Origin: Panicum virgatum
Lineage: Eukaryota > Streptophyta > Magnoliopsida > Poales > Poaceae
Assembly: GCF_016808335.1 (NCBI RefSeq)
Contig: NC_053149.1
Location: 39,634,118-39,698,117, forward strand
Reading direction: 5' to 3'
Length of the DNA stretch: 64,000 nucleotides
Each line of letters opens with the position of its first letter. Within the stretch, counting starts at the first letter, position 1. Shown here piece by piece: positions 33,743-45,343 of the stretch. The notes under the pieces are model-generated. The model worked only from the letters and a program-made list of their open reading frames with translations, was not told the origin of the DNA and made no database searches. The position numbers and the translations under genes were made by a program.

Positions 33743-36290
33743 TTGGCAAGTTCATCGGTGAATTCGATGGCTAATTTCACGTTCAAAAGCGCGGTGCTCG
33801 ATCAAGGCACTACCTCCATCTTTGAATTTGACATCTTTGGCGATCAGGATGCTCTAAGCCAGCACAATCCTAATGAAACTTTCAATCAGATCTCGAACGA
33901 TGATCTAACCGCAAACGCTCCCCAAGATGAGGATGAAGCCAGATGAGTGGCAAGGAGGAGGAAGAACAAGAGGAGGGCTCAGCGTAGGCTGCAAAACTGC
34001 AGAACGCACATGCCAACCTCCCAGTCCTCACAACTTGAACCAGTACTTCGACAATGCGGTGGACACCATCTTCAGCACACCATGTGTCTCATGCAAATGC
34101 CTCGCAACCCCGAGACAGATTGGGTAATCCAGCTAGCCAGGGCAGCCATCACGCAGCTAGAGAACCAAAATCCACTATCCTCGCACGGTGGTACGGGGTC
34201 CAGGGCAGCAAGCTCCGCGGCCGTTCAGGCTAGCCGCACCCTAGGAGGCGCTCATCGGCAACCCCACCAACAACAACAAGAGCCTCATGCTCTGGCTCAT
34301 GAGGAGCAAGAAGTCGCCAGCTCACAACGTTCTAGGGGAGGACATCCAAGAGGAAACATGAACGCAAGGCCGGTCGCTGAAAACCGACTTCCACATGGCC
34401 ACGGTCAAAACAACGACCGTGACCGCAATTCATATGGAGGCGCCTCCTCAGGAGTCAATGCCCATGAAATCATCAACACCAGATATCAGGGCGGGTTCTA
34501 CAACCACTCTGATCGCTTCCCAGCGCTCGGTAGAGCTTTCACAAATGCACAATACCTCAAGGAGTTCAAGCCGGCCAACCTCCACAAATACAATGGTAAG
34601 CAAGATCCAATTCAATGGTTATGATTATACTCAACTGCCATCAATGTTGTAGGAGGAGACACCGCTACCAAGGTACTCTACTTCCTGATGATACTGGATC
34701 CAACCCCTCTAACATGGCTTGAGAGTCTGAAGGCTGAAACCATCCACTCTTGGGCAGATCTCAAGAAGGTCTTCATCAACAAACAAGATGAAGGTGATGA
34801 CAAGCAGGACCCAGAGGGTTTCCAACAACCCGCAAACATGGTCTACGTCATCTTTGGTGGAGACCCAAGCTTCTCCAAGCGTGTGCAGAAGCTCCTTCTG
34901 CACGAGATCCTTTCAATCGAGACCCCAATATAGAGACCGCTAAGATACAATGAGGTCCTGATCTCCTTTTCTAAGGAAGATCGATGGACCAGCTTCTCCG
35001 AGCCGGAAAAGTCATACTTGATCCTGTCGTGCAGGGCTCGAAAGTCATCCGAGTACTCATCGATGGCGAAAGTGGGCTCAACCTAATTTTTGCGAGTACT
35101 CTGAAGAAGATGGGGCTCAACTACACGAGCTTGCTCACCCCAAGCAAGGCTCCATTCTACAGCATCGTTCTCGGAAACACCTCTACACCAATCTGCTCGG
35201 TGACCCTTCCTGTCCCTTTGGTACAGAGCAGAACTTCCAGACGGAGCATATCAGGTTCGAAGTAGCCGACTTCGAGTCATCTTACCATGCCATCCTGGGA
35301 AGACCAGCCCTAGCAAAATTCAAGGCCATCCCCCATTACGTCTACCTGCTTCTCAAGATGCCAGGAAAGATAGGGGTTCTCACCCTATGAGGAGACCTGC
35401 TTAAGTCCTACGAATGCGATAAGGAGGCAATTGACTACGCCTCCAACATCCACATCCCGAGTACTGCAAGTGAAGTACTTGCAGCGACCAATGAACTGTC
35501 CTTGTCCAAGGACTCAATCCCCACCAAGAAGCCAAGCCGGTCCTCAGTCAGACCAGCGAGTGATGTAGGCACAAAGACCATACAGCTGCAAGAGGGAGAC
35601 TCGACCAAGTCCGCCATTATTGGCACATGATTGGGCGACAAATAGGAACTCGAGCTCGTCAACTTCCTTAGGGCTAACCGAGACGTATTGACGTGGAAAC
35701 CAGCAGATATGCTAGGGGTGCCCAAGGAGTTGATCGAGCATGTCCTAAAAGTCAATCCCAAAGCCACACCGAAGAAGCAGCGACTATGGCGATTCTCCTC
35801 GAACAAACGCGAAGCCATTAAGAAGGAGCTTGCAAAACTACTCGCAGCAAGGTTCATCAAAGAAGTTTACCACCCAGAGTGGTTGACTAACCCCGTACTT
35901 GCCAGAAGAAAAACAACAATGAGTGGAGGATGTGTGTCGACTACACTGATCTCAACAAACATTGCCCAAAGGATCCTTTCGGGCTATCACGCATCGATCA
36001 AGTAATCGACTCGACTGCAGGCTACTTCTTACTCTCCTTCCTTGACTGCTATTCGGGTTATCACCAGATTGCTCTCAAGGAGGAGGACCAGATCAAGATG
36101 ACATTCAATACCCCGTACGGGGCATACTCCTACAAGCCATGTCTTTCGGATTGAAGAACTAAGGAGCCACCTATCAGCGGGCGATCTAGCTTTGCTTCGC
36201 AGACTAGCTACATCGTAACATTAAAGCCTATGTTAATGATGTCATCGTCAAAACCAAGACTCAAGATCAGTTCATCACTGATCTACCCGC
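33743..36290 (+). pseudogene. Tat-like gag-pro-RT (degenerate)
   Basis: Gag-like reading at about 33947-34900 includes YLKEFKPANLHKYNGKQDP and LTWLESLKAETIHSWADLKK. The protease region is 34984-35400 (RVLIDGESGLNLIFAS; YHAILGRPALAKFKAIPHY). A linker contains TKTIQLQEGD, then RT at 35690-36260 (GVPKELIEHVLKVNPKATPK, LSFLDCYSGYHQIALKEEDQ, AYVNDVIVKT). Stops include a TGA at 34622, a TGA near 35628 and a TAG at 35643-35645; the last is also present in the copy at 61300-64000. A frameshift interrupts RT near 35915. The gag knuckle region appears to be missing. Confidence 0.75.
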
Positions 36291-36293
36291 TAC

Positions 36294-36652
36294 ATTGGTC
36301 CATACCCAATCGTGGAGAGTTGTGGTCCTGTAGCTTACCGGTTAGATCTGCCAGCAAATCTTTCTGCAATTCATAATGTCTTTCATGTGTCACAACTCAG
36401 AAAGTGCCTTAGAGTTCCGACTGAAGCTGTTGAAAGCGACTCAATTCAACTAGAGTCTGATCTCACTTATGTTGAGCGTCCAATCAAAATACTTGATCGC
36501 AAGGACCGTATTACTCGTCGCACTACCATCAAATTTTATAAGGTTCAGTGAAGTCACCATTCCGAAGAGGAAGCTACTTGGGAGAAAGAAGAATTCTTGA
36601 AATCCAAGTATCTAGAGTTTCTACGCACGCATCAAGGTATTTGCCCTTGAAC
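36294..36652 (+). pseudogene. Tekay integrase C-terminus with chromodomain-like tail
   Basis: It reads PVAYRLDLPANLSAIHNVFH, VSQLRKC, then the chromodomain-type stretch IKILDRKDRITRRTTIKFYK. TGA at 36549 replaces the conserved tryptophan after KVQ. The reading continues with SHHSEEEATWEKEEFLKS. The chromodomain of this lineage directs integration to marked chromatin; here it is broken. Confidence 0.82.
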
Positions 36653-37000
36653 TTTCCACCGTAATTCTATCGTCCTGAATCTCGGGACGAGATTCTTTTT
36701 AGGGGGGAATGCTGTAACACCTCGGTGTTAATTTTGGTGCTAATACTGTGATTAATCGCTAATCATGGCTTAGTAATCTCTTTAGCTTGATCATGATCGT
36801 CGATAGTACTCAACTCTAGCCGGACTGTGAGCACGTTTTTTTCCATAATCCAAACTCGAATCAAATTTTGCCCAATATCAAAGTGGTAGAACTAATCTTC
36901 TTCTACAACTTCTATTTTGGCCGAATTCCAAGTTTCAATGGAAAATTTTGAGTTTTGGGCAGTTAAAAGTGGAATCTAGAATTATTGATCGTGTCTGGCT

Positions 37001-37790
37001 GGGACCGGTTAGACCGGTATGGGGCGCCGGTTAGACCGGTCGTCTCCCCTGTTCTGCTTAAGCGGCGGCGACAGTGCCGGCGCCGCCACGCGTCGCCTCT
37101 CCGGAGAGCTCCAGTGCCACTTAAGCCTCTGCAGCCGTTCCAGTAGCCAATCCCGTTTTGCCTTCGTTCCCCTTCCTCACGCCGGTGCCCTCCGGCCATC
37201 CTCCGCCGCACCGCCACTGTTTCTCGCGCCCCGAGCTGCCCAAGAGTCGATTCGTCCCGTCCTCAACATCCACAGCCCTGCCCCGACCTCGATTGGGCCG
37301 TTACCCGGCCGGAATCGAAGCCGCCGCCGCCGACAACCCGAAACCCGACCGCCGGAGCTCCGTCCCTCTCACCGACGACCAACCTCTGCCCCTCCTCAAC
37401 TCGATTCAAGGTAATGGTGGACTTCCCCATACCCTAATCCACGTCCTCGACCTCTTTTCCCTCGGGTTCATGTGCCACCTTCGCGGGGAACGCCTCTCGC
37501 CACCGTGCACTGCCGCTTGTTGCCGCCCGCTCGTCGCCCCGTGCTCTGGGCCGAGCTCCTATGCCACTTCCGCGCACACGGAGGCCGCCTAACCCTGCTG
37601 GACCCTCCCTGCCCTTCCTTTGCCGCCGCCCCGCCCCTCGCCGGCGGGAACGCTACCGCCGTCAAGCCGCGCCGCGTGGCCTCTGCTCTGTTGGCGGGCG
37701 CCGCCCAGGGAAGCGGTTAGACCGCTATGAAAGACCGGTTAAACCGGTCTTCACCGGTCAGACCGGTGTAGTGAACCGGTTGAATCGGTC
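37001..37790. repeat. ACCGGT-type palindrome units in the Tekay LTR
   Basis: ACCGGTTAGACCGGT and a near copy (GCCGGTTAGACCGGT) lie at 37001-37041. At 37711-37790 come GCGGTTAGACCGC, ACCGGTTAAACCGGT, ACCGGTCAGACCGGT and ACCGGTTGAATCGGT. One unit is identical to those in the copia LTR at 11176-11263. Confidence 0.88.
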
Positions 37791-39356
37791 CACTAATCCT
37801 TTTTATGTGCTGATCTCCAAAATTCCTAGTAATTCGTAGAAAAATCCTAAAAATGCAAAACCAGTTCCTATAGCTTCATTATTTCGTGCTCTATCTGATA
37901 GAGCCATGTAATAGCTAGATTCCATCCTTTTGCTAGATGGTTTCGTTTGCACTTGTTTAATAGTAGTTGGGACCTAGAACACCTCTTTTCGGACTTAGAG
38001 TTAAGCCTGATCTGATCAATGCACTCTCCCGTCTTCCTTGATGGAGACACTTCAGGCTAAAGGAAGTTAAGGACTAAAATTCCATTCAGCACTGCACCAT
38101 CCTTGAACCATAGCTAAGAAGGTTGTTTCCAGTTTTGGCCGCGCATTCTTTTGGAAGCATTGCTTTGCATTGCATTGCCTTTCTTTTTATGCATCTCATG
38201 CATAGCATATTTTATTCATGTAGACGCTGAAACCAAAGTCACCTACGAGCTAGTTGCTGAGCCGGTCCAGGAGCCACCAGCAGGAGAGCAGCAGATCGAG
38301 GAAGCCATTGAGCAAGCTCCGGAAGACGTTGCTAACCCCACTGACCTGCAAGGCAAGCCCCGGAGCATAACCCTTATTTAAAATTTATAAAGTGATATTA
38401 AAGTATGTACTTGTGCATTAAGTTTCTAGGAGTTGTATGGAACCCTAGTTGCATAATCCCTAGATTACTCCAGTGTCTCTACTAGTATGTGCAGGACGAT
38501 AGCACTGCTACGCGTAATGAAGATTTGGTAGAAGACGGGTGATTTCCTGTCACCCGCGAGATTTAGGATTGTTATTTCAGAAGGTTGTGGGAAAAGAGTA
38601 CTGTATTATTGAAAGTGGAGACCGGGTGGAGGAAAGTTGGACATGACTATGGAATAAAGGAAAAACTGAGACTCCACCTGTGTCGATTGAGGACCGTACC
38701 GTTGTTGGCACTATTGATCGAGGATTGAACAGTACTAACCACATGCCGGGAGTAGGAGGTAGTCGAAACCGATAAGCTAATCACCTAAATTGCGTCGAAC
38801 TCTGATTCTCGACCTGTGGTGCTGGGTAGGGATGATGGAGGTGTAGTCGTCCACGGGTTCACCGGGTGTTCGCTGTGTGGGGCTCATCATCCGGGTGTTT
38901 GCGGGCTTGACTCAGGCTTCAAGGTAATCATGGGAACAGTTGCTCGGTGTGACTCGTCGGGGTCGCACTTGGTGTGTGAGTTAAGTCCCCCTTGCAAGGT
39001 TAAATCAGATCAATTCGCCGTGACTCGCGGATATGAGAACTTTGATCTCTCTATCACATCATAGTAAAGAAGTGGAATGAGACTGAAATGGAAATGTTGA
39101 GTTGTATGTTACTAAAAGGTAATATGATCAACTATGTATGCTCTAGAGAAATAGGCGAACCTAGTTTGTAGCTGTCGAATCAATTGGTGCTAAAATATTG
39201 AAAGTAAGGACTCAGTATCGGTAGCTTTTCCGCAAAACAACTCCAGAGCCAAAGAGTTTTGCATGTCTAGGTAATGGGCTAAGTATACCCATAGACGGGT
39301 AAGTCTTGCTGAGTATTAGAGTACTCAGGGTTTGGTTGTACCCCCTTCTGAGCAGG

Positions 39357-42120
39357 TGTAGGGTCGAGATGGCGGACTAGAGGGGGGGTGAATAGTCCTT
39401 TCTAAAACTAATTGCGTCGGCTAACCGAAACTTATGCGGAATTGAAACTATTCGCTTAGCCAAGACTACACCCCTCTAACTATAACTTTAAGGCACCTCC
39501 AAAAAGATCCTACACAAAGCAAATGGAGTGCCAAGCTAGTAAGAGCTCTCTTAAAAATTCTAAAGCCAAGTCACACAAGCCTAAGCACTAGTACTACACA
39601 AACCGGGGGAGCTCCTACACAATTCTAATGAGCAAAAGCACAAAGCCAACCTAAGCTCACTAGATGCTCAAGGACAAGGATACACAATCCAAATCCAAGA
39701 GCTCAACTTGCTTAGTTACACAATCTAAGCAAGAGCAACTAATTAAGCTACACAAGCTAACTAGATACACTAGGATCTCTACTTCTAGTTACACAAGCAA
39801 GAAGATGATTAGCAAGCTACACAAGCTAACTAATCACTAGAGAGCAACTACACAAGCACAAGATATAGAAGAATGTAAATACAATGCTTGTGATTTGGAG
39901 AATGCAAACCACCGAGAAGAGTAGACAAAGTTGACACGGAGATTTTTATCCCGAGGTTCACTTGGTTGCCACCAAGCTAATCCCCGTTGAGACAAGCTCC
40001 AAGGTTGCCGCCGATCCTCTTGCTAGTGGTGACTCTCAAGTCACACTCTCCCACGTGGAGTGCTCACACCGAGCTCTAGCACATGATCCGGCCGGACCAC
40101 TTGTTGCTCTTCACGTCTCGCTCAACTAGAGTTGCTCTTCGCGGCTCCCGCGGGGTGAGCACAATACCCCTCACAATCTCTTCTCCGGAGCACCGCACAA
40201 ACTTCTTGCGGGCTTCAACGGAGTCTCTTGCCACCAAGCCGTCTAGGAGGTGGCAACCTCCAAGAGTAACAAGCACACCGGCTTGCAACACGATCACCTA
40301 GTGCCACTCGATGCAATCTCTCAAAGCAATCGCACTAGAATCGCTCTCTCACTCGATCGAATGATTACTATCAAGTTAGAGTGAGTAGAGGGCTCTCAAG
40401 CACTCTCACACATGGACACCAAGTCCCCAAGGTGCTCAGCACTCATAAATGGCCGGCCACACCCTCTATTTATAGAGGGAGGCCCCAAACTAGCCGTTAC
40501 ACTCAAATCCCGTGAAAACTGAGTTTTCGCGGACTGTCCGCCTCACAAAAACCGGACCGTCCGCCATTTAAAACCAACGGCTAGAACTGCAATGATTATG
40601 TGTCAGAGTCGACCGTTAGAGCCCCGGGCGGACTGTCCGCGCCCCTGGGGCGGACTGTCCGCGGTTCAAAACTTCGAACCAACCGATTTGCAAACGTCTC
40701 TGACTAAATCTGGAAGTTACCGGCGGACTGTCCGCTCCCCAGGGGCGGACTGTCCGCAGTTCAAAACGTGAGCACACACAGAAACCGCAGTGTTTCTGTC
40801 CCAGAAATTTCAGTAGGAGGCGGACCGTCCGCCCCCAAGGACCGGACGGTCCGCAGGTCATTTTGGGCACCCAAGACAGAACAACCAAGTTTCTGCGCCC
40901 GTTTCAGCTTTTAAAGGCGGACCGTCCGCCCCCATGGACTGGACGGTCCGCAGGTCATTTTGGACCACCCACAGAGCCAAAAACGGTTCTGTTTGAGCTC
41001 AACCGAGATAACGGTGGACCGTCCGCCACTCAAGGGCGGACCGTCCGCAGGTCTAGCGGACCGTCCGCAGGTCTATTTCCAGCAGAAATGTACCTCGGTA
41101 AAACGGCCATAACTCTTAGCTCCGATGTCCAAATTAGGTGAACTTGGACTCTATGGAAAGCTAATTCAGAGGGCTACACAACCCAACTGAATACTTGATC
41201 CAAAACACAATGGATCAAAGCAGTATTCCACTCCAAGAGCCACCTAATTTCCGGAGAACACCGAAAAACCTTTCTTACTTCCCAAAGTTGATCAACATCA
41301 ACTCCAACTCTTTCTCCTTTGCAAATGTGCCAACACCACCACGTGAACAACACCATGTGCATGTGTGTTAGCATTTCACAATCATTTTCAAAGGATTTTC
41401 ACTTGATCTCACCACGCCACTCGATCCTAGCAACATCGCAATGTTAGATCGCTCAAGTGGCACTAGATGACCGATATGCAAACAAGTTTGCCCCTCTTGA
41501 TAGTACGGCCATCTATCCTAAATCCGGTCATGCACTTCTCTACACAACCTTTGACCGGTGAAATGAAATGCCCTACAAGTCATACCTTTGCCTTGCGCAT
41601 TCCATTTCATCTTTCCAAATGTTGATGCCACACAAGCACCAAACTCCATCAAGCCTTTTGATCATCTTCATGAGTCAACACTTGGCTTGATCTTCCTTGA
41701 ATGATATGATCCATTCCATATCATTACATGACCTCTTTGGTCCATCGATCTTGACCTTGCTCGCTCTTCACCGTTGCCTTGGTCCATCGGCGCCAAATCT
41801 TGCCCAAACTTCACCGCCTCGCGGTCCCTCGCTTCAAAGCCTTGACTTGCCCTTCTCCATTGCAACCGGTCAATCAAGCCAAGCATTGTCTTGATCTTCT
41901 CCACTTTGGTCACATAACTCCATGTCATGTCTCATATGCAATGAGCTCCTCGATCACACTATATGAGCATAGCATCAACCTTTAGCCATTTCTCCTCCAT
42001 GGCACACGTTGCTCATACTAGTGTCTTTGTGTGGACTAATCTCCTGTGTATCTCAACATAAACACTTATTAGTCCACCTAAGTTGTCACTCAATTACCAA
42101 AACCAAACTAGGGCCTTTCA
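39357..42120 (-). repeat. SIRE-like copia solo LTR, 2764 bp
   Basis: It begins TGTAGGGTCGAGATGG and ends AGGGCCTTTCA, with GCAGG duplicated at 39352-39356 and 42121-42125. There is no primer site or coding region inside, so it is a solo LTR. It shares AGAGGGGGGGTGAAT near the same end as the copia LTR at 10290, which places it in minus orientation. Its early part contains many ACACAAGC-type words, and 40527-41072 holds a palindrome array. Confidence 0.9.
40527..41072. repeat. GCGGAC(T/C)GTCCGC palindrome array
   Basis: About thirteen units over 545 bp. The first half mostly reads GCGGACTGTCCGC and the second half GCGGACCGTCCGC or its relative GGACGGTCCGC. Units are often paired about 10 bases apart. 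One isolated GGACCGTCCGCC also lies outside the LTR at 43075. Confidence 0.92.
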
Positions 42121-42616
42121 GCAGGCTGTGTTCCGGAAGACTTCGAGGAGATTTGCGCGTCTTGGGTGGGTCAGCCTCTTCCTCCGGGTTGGACTGTCGA
42201 GTGGGTCCCGTCTTCTCCGCGAAGTACGGGCAGATTGACCTCACATCAGTGGGCAAGATGTGAAGCTCGTTTTTTGTTGTCGATGGCAGTTATCGTATTG
42301 TATTTTGTGTCTCTATTTCAAACTCTGTTTTACTTCCGCTGTGTTGAACTATGAGATTTGGATTGTAAACCCTGGATTATAAAACTTTTGTTTTAAATTA
42401 TTTCTGAAGCTTGTGTTAAACTCTGGTTGTAAATTATTTTGAACTTTGCTTTTGCTTGTAATCACCTGTGCTCGTCTTTTGGCGAGAATTCCCGTATAAT
42501 CGATCCTGGTTACAGTAGACAGTCTGGGTGTACTGGTTGAGTGCAATAACTAAGGATTAAACTTAAATGGTGGATTAGTGCATTTGATTGGTATTATTTG
42601 GACTATTCTGTAACAG

Positions 42617-44189
42617 TCAGAGGCATGTTTTCAAAGGTCCACCTTGTGCCTGACCCTCCATCAGGCGCTCTGCACCCCATCCAGACTTATCGCGGCCAAG
42701 GGCACTCGAGTAGGATTCTGCTGACGAGGGCCGACGCAGTGCGGATTCCCGACTGGCAGGAGTTGCACCCGTCTCGGCCACGGTGCACCGTACGCGGTGT
42801 GTTCAAGGCTCGTTTGCTGCCCATCTCGCCGCGTCATATCTCACAATGCCCCATACCGCCCCATTGGACAAGCGTGGCGGTGGAGGGCAGGTGAAAGCAT
42901 TGACGCCTGAGCGGCGCACTGTGCTCGCCCCAGCCTCGCCGCGCGGCCTGTTCGCATGGCTATAAATAAGGGTGCCGGGCTTCTCGGTTCGCTTCAAGTC
43001 ACCCTTTCCCCCTCTTATCCATGGCATCTGATTATTTTAGTCCTCTAAGATTTTGAGCTCGCTCAGCTCGGACCGTCCGCCGGTCCCTTGCTAATTGCTG
43101 TTAGAGGATTGATCACGAGCAGTGGGAGATGAGAAGGAGGGGTATGAACCCCTTAGGTGGTGGTGGTGCCACAGTCGGTCCCGTACCCGACGTCCCACAT
43201 TTGGGCGTTGTTGTGGTATGATGGTTCTTCTAAGCGCGTCGAAGCGCTCATAGGATATGAGGCAGCGGTTGCTGTCAGTTCCTGCGTCACCGCGGGTCTG
43301 GGTCAGTGCTGTGATGCCTATGGTGACCTCGTCGCCCAACGCAGCTTCGTTGCTACCTCCACAACCATGGCCGCACGCGCCGTCGTCTTGTCACCGCGCG
43401 TGCTTCTTCTCCAAATCCATGCTTCGGGGCATTGTGTGGCCACCCGACGGTTAGAGGATGGACCACGACACGATTGCTCGTGCTGGTTGTCCCTCGTCAG
43501 GGAAGCTCCCTGCTTCACCCTCCAGCATTGCCGGTATGGGTAGCGCTTAAGTAGTTTGTTCTTGTACACGGCTACTTGCCAACCATCATGTAATATTTTT
43601 GAGTCTATAATGTTTACATGACGCCGTTCCAATGTTTATAAAATGTATTACGTGTTTAAAATGTTTTGAATTGAAGGAAGGGGAAGGGGATGCTAACAAC
43701 ACTGCTTGAAAGGTTGAAGGCTGTGTGGTAAGGTTATACTTGAATTTCCCAAGTGCATCAGTAATCAGATGGATTCAAAAGATACAAAAGTTGAGATGTT
43801 AGTTAATGCACGTGGATATGTAATTAACAATATAATTACCTTTTTTATTGCTTTTTTTTGCATGAATAAGAAATCCATCTTATTGGTTGGTTGCTTACCT
43901 ACATCGCCTTTTTGTTATTTGATTTGCATTAACAAATATCTCAGTAGCGTTAGCACGGGTATTATCAAAACGACAAAACATACGAAGAAACGAAACGATA
44001 AATAGAAAGGACCCCGTTATCGCGCGATCCGTCGCGCTAGAGTGGAGCGCGCGACCCCGTTCAACTCTGCTCCTTTTCGTGTGGAACCACCTGCCTGCAC
44101 ATCCCCTCCCTTATCTTTCCAAACGTACGTTGCTTACTCTCTCTCTCCAACCCACATACAGTATGTATGTGTGGCTTTTAACATACAAT
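42617..44189. other. Unassigned repetitive-looking sequence
   Basis: No recognisable gene. A TATAAATAAG motif at 42961 is followed by a short C-rich leader, which could be part of an old LTR. Open frames at 43081-43630 on both strands match no family I know. 43700-44180 is AT-rich. Confidence 0.4.
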
Positions 44190-44930
44190 TTGTTAGAAAA
44201 AAATATTTTATCTCTTTGGTATGGTTTCAGTTTTGAATACCGATTGCACCGTTATGTTCTACGTGATGAGACGAACAAAACTAGACCCCACTTGCATATA
44301 TTTTAAAAATATTTTAAACTAGTAGTAACTTATATGTAAATTTGAGTTTGATATTATTGAAGAAGTTACTATAATATACGTATATAAATTGACACACATG
44401 TAAGATACAGGTTGCGACAAAATATTTATAAGTTAGCTTAAAAACAAAGTTGCCACAATAGTATAATCTGTTATAAGCATAAGTTGTCATAAAAAATAGA
44501 ATATATCATATACGTATAAGTTGTCGCAAACACAAGATGTCATACACTAACTAGTAAAAAAAAGAGTAAATTGTCATACACATAAATTTAATACATTATC
44601 AGAACCTATTATACATATAAGTTGCCAAACATATATAAGATAAAAGTTATAAAAAAACAAAATCTATCATTTACTTATACAAGAAGTTGTCACAATACAA
44701 AAATTATTATGCACACAAGTTGTTACTATAGTAAGCCGTTATACATATAAATTGCTATAAAAAGAGAGCAAACCATCATATAAGTTACTACCAGTTTACA
44801 AACATCATTAAAATATATGCAAATGAGGTCTAATTTTGTTCATCATTTTGCGTAGAACACAATAGTGTAATCGGTTCTCGAAACAGGAATAATATGAAAA
44901 AAATATTTTTATGGGTCAATACTATTCAAT
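44190..44930. mobile_element. Long-TIR non-autonomous element (MULE-like)
   Basis: Terminal arms of about 110 bp are inverted repeats: left ACCGATTGCACCGTTATG and GTTCTACGTGATGAGACG against the complement of the right, ACCGATTACACTATTGTG and GTTCTACGCAAAATGATG. The core (44330-44810) repeats AAGTTGTCA / AAGTTGCCA words every 30-60 bases. The target duplication was not resolved. Long arms suggest Mutator-like, but this is inference. Confidence 0.72.
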
Positions 44931-45343
44931 GAAAAACCATGCAAGGGAGGCAGGGGGCGTGGAGGAGTGGACCACGTGCACAGACCATGATCCGTCACCT
45001 AACAAGTCAACAACGTTTCCATGTAGCACTAGGATAACCATGGGAAAAAGGCCCGCGGCCTGCTGGGCTCAATAGTCGCGCGCGACAGGTCGTTTAGATT
45101 TTTCCAAATAGAAAGAGGCCGCCCCGCCTATCAGCCGCAAATTGACGAAGTGAAACACGTGAAGGGCCTAATTAATGCGCTACCTGGGTGAGGTGAAGTT
45201 GGGCCCGGCCCATCTCATATGACCATTCACTCCTGGCCTCTCTCCCCAGCTCACCCATCAACGACCTGGACTCACGCCGTATCTCCCCTTCCCACCGGCA
45301 ACCGGGCATCGTCGTCGCCGCCTGCGCCGCCGCCGCGGCCGCC
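44931..45343. other. Upstream region of the COX10-like gene
   Basis: Noncoding. It contains a CCACGTG-type G-box near 44982 (GACCACGTGCAC). The 150 bases before the start codon are GC-rich, suggesting a 5' untranslated region. I see no clear TATA box. Confidence 0.45.

Larger units (their letters stand above)
33324..36293 (+). mobile_element. Degenerate Tat-like Ty3/gypsy element, 3' part lost
   Basis: Plus-strand order is LTR (33324-33732), gag, protease and reverse transcriptase. It stops inside pol at about 36293, where Tekay pol sequence begins. It is the same family as the minus-strand element at 61300-64000; RT and linker sequences align throughout. Assignment to the Tat lineage rests on the protease style (LIDGESGLN) and the related copy's RNase H-integrase layout, and is inference. 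Many stops and frame changes are present, and the RT catalytic motif reads YVND instead of YVDD. Confidence 0.75.
36294..42616 (+). mobile_element. 3' end of a Tekay-type Ty3 element (pol tail plus LTR)
   Basis: It begins inside pol with GPYPIVES, fused to the Tat-like RT. It continues through the integrase C-terminal region and a chromodomain-like tail, a polypurine tract (TTTTTAGGGGGGAATGC, ending 36712) and an LTR that runs from 36713 to about 42616 and is interrupted by a copia-type solo LTR. The 5' portion of the element is absent, so the junction at 36293 is a deletion or recombination scar. Confidence 0.8.
36713..42616 (+). repeat. 3' LTR of the Tekay-type element (interrupted)
   Basis: It begins TGTAACACCTCGG right after the polypurine tract and ends near CTATTCTGTAACA. 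Subtracting the 2764 bp solo LTR and its 5 bp duplication leaves about 3.1 kb, close to the other Tekay LTRs here. It is similar to the solo LTR at 26163 (shared stretches about a boxed GGACCGTACCGTTGTTGG type region). GC-rich open frames at 37019-37840 are not recognised genes. Palindrome arrays occur at 37001-37041 and 37711-37790. Confidence 0.8.

Noticed and set aside
37019..37840. Several Pro/Arg-rich frames in the Tekay LTR
   Set aside because: Composition artefact; no domain, and inside an LTR.
40527..41072. CRISPR array suggested by regular short repeats
   Set aside because: Units are 13 bp palindromes with irregular spacers inside a plant LTR; no cas genes.
43091..43632. Possible gene with frames on both strands
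   Set aside because: No conserved motif, no splice logic, and no consistent frame.
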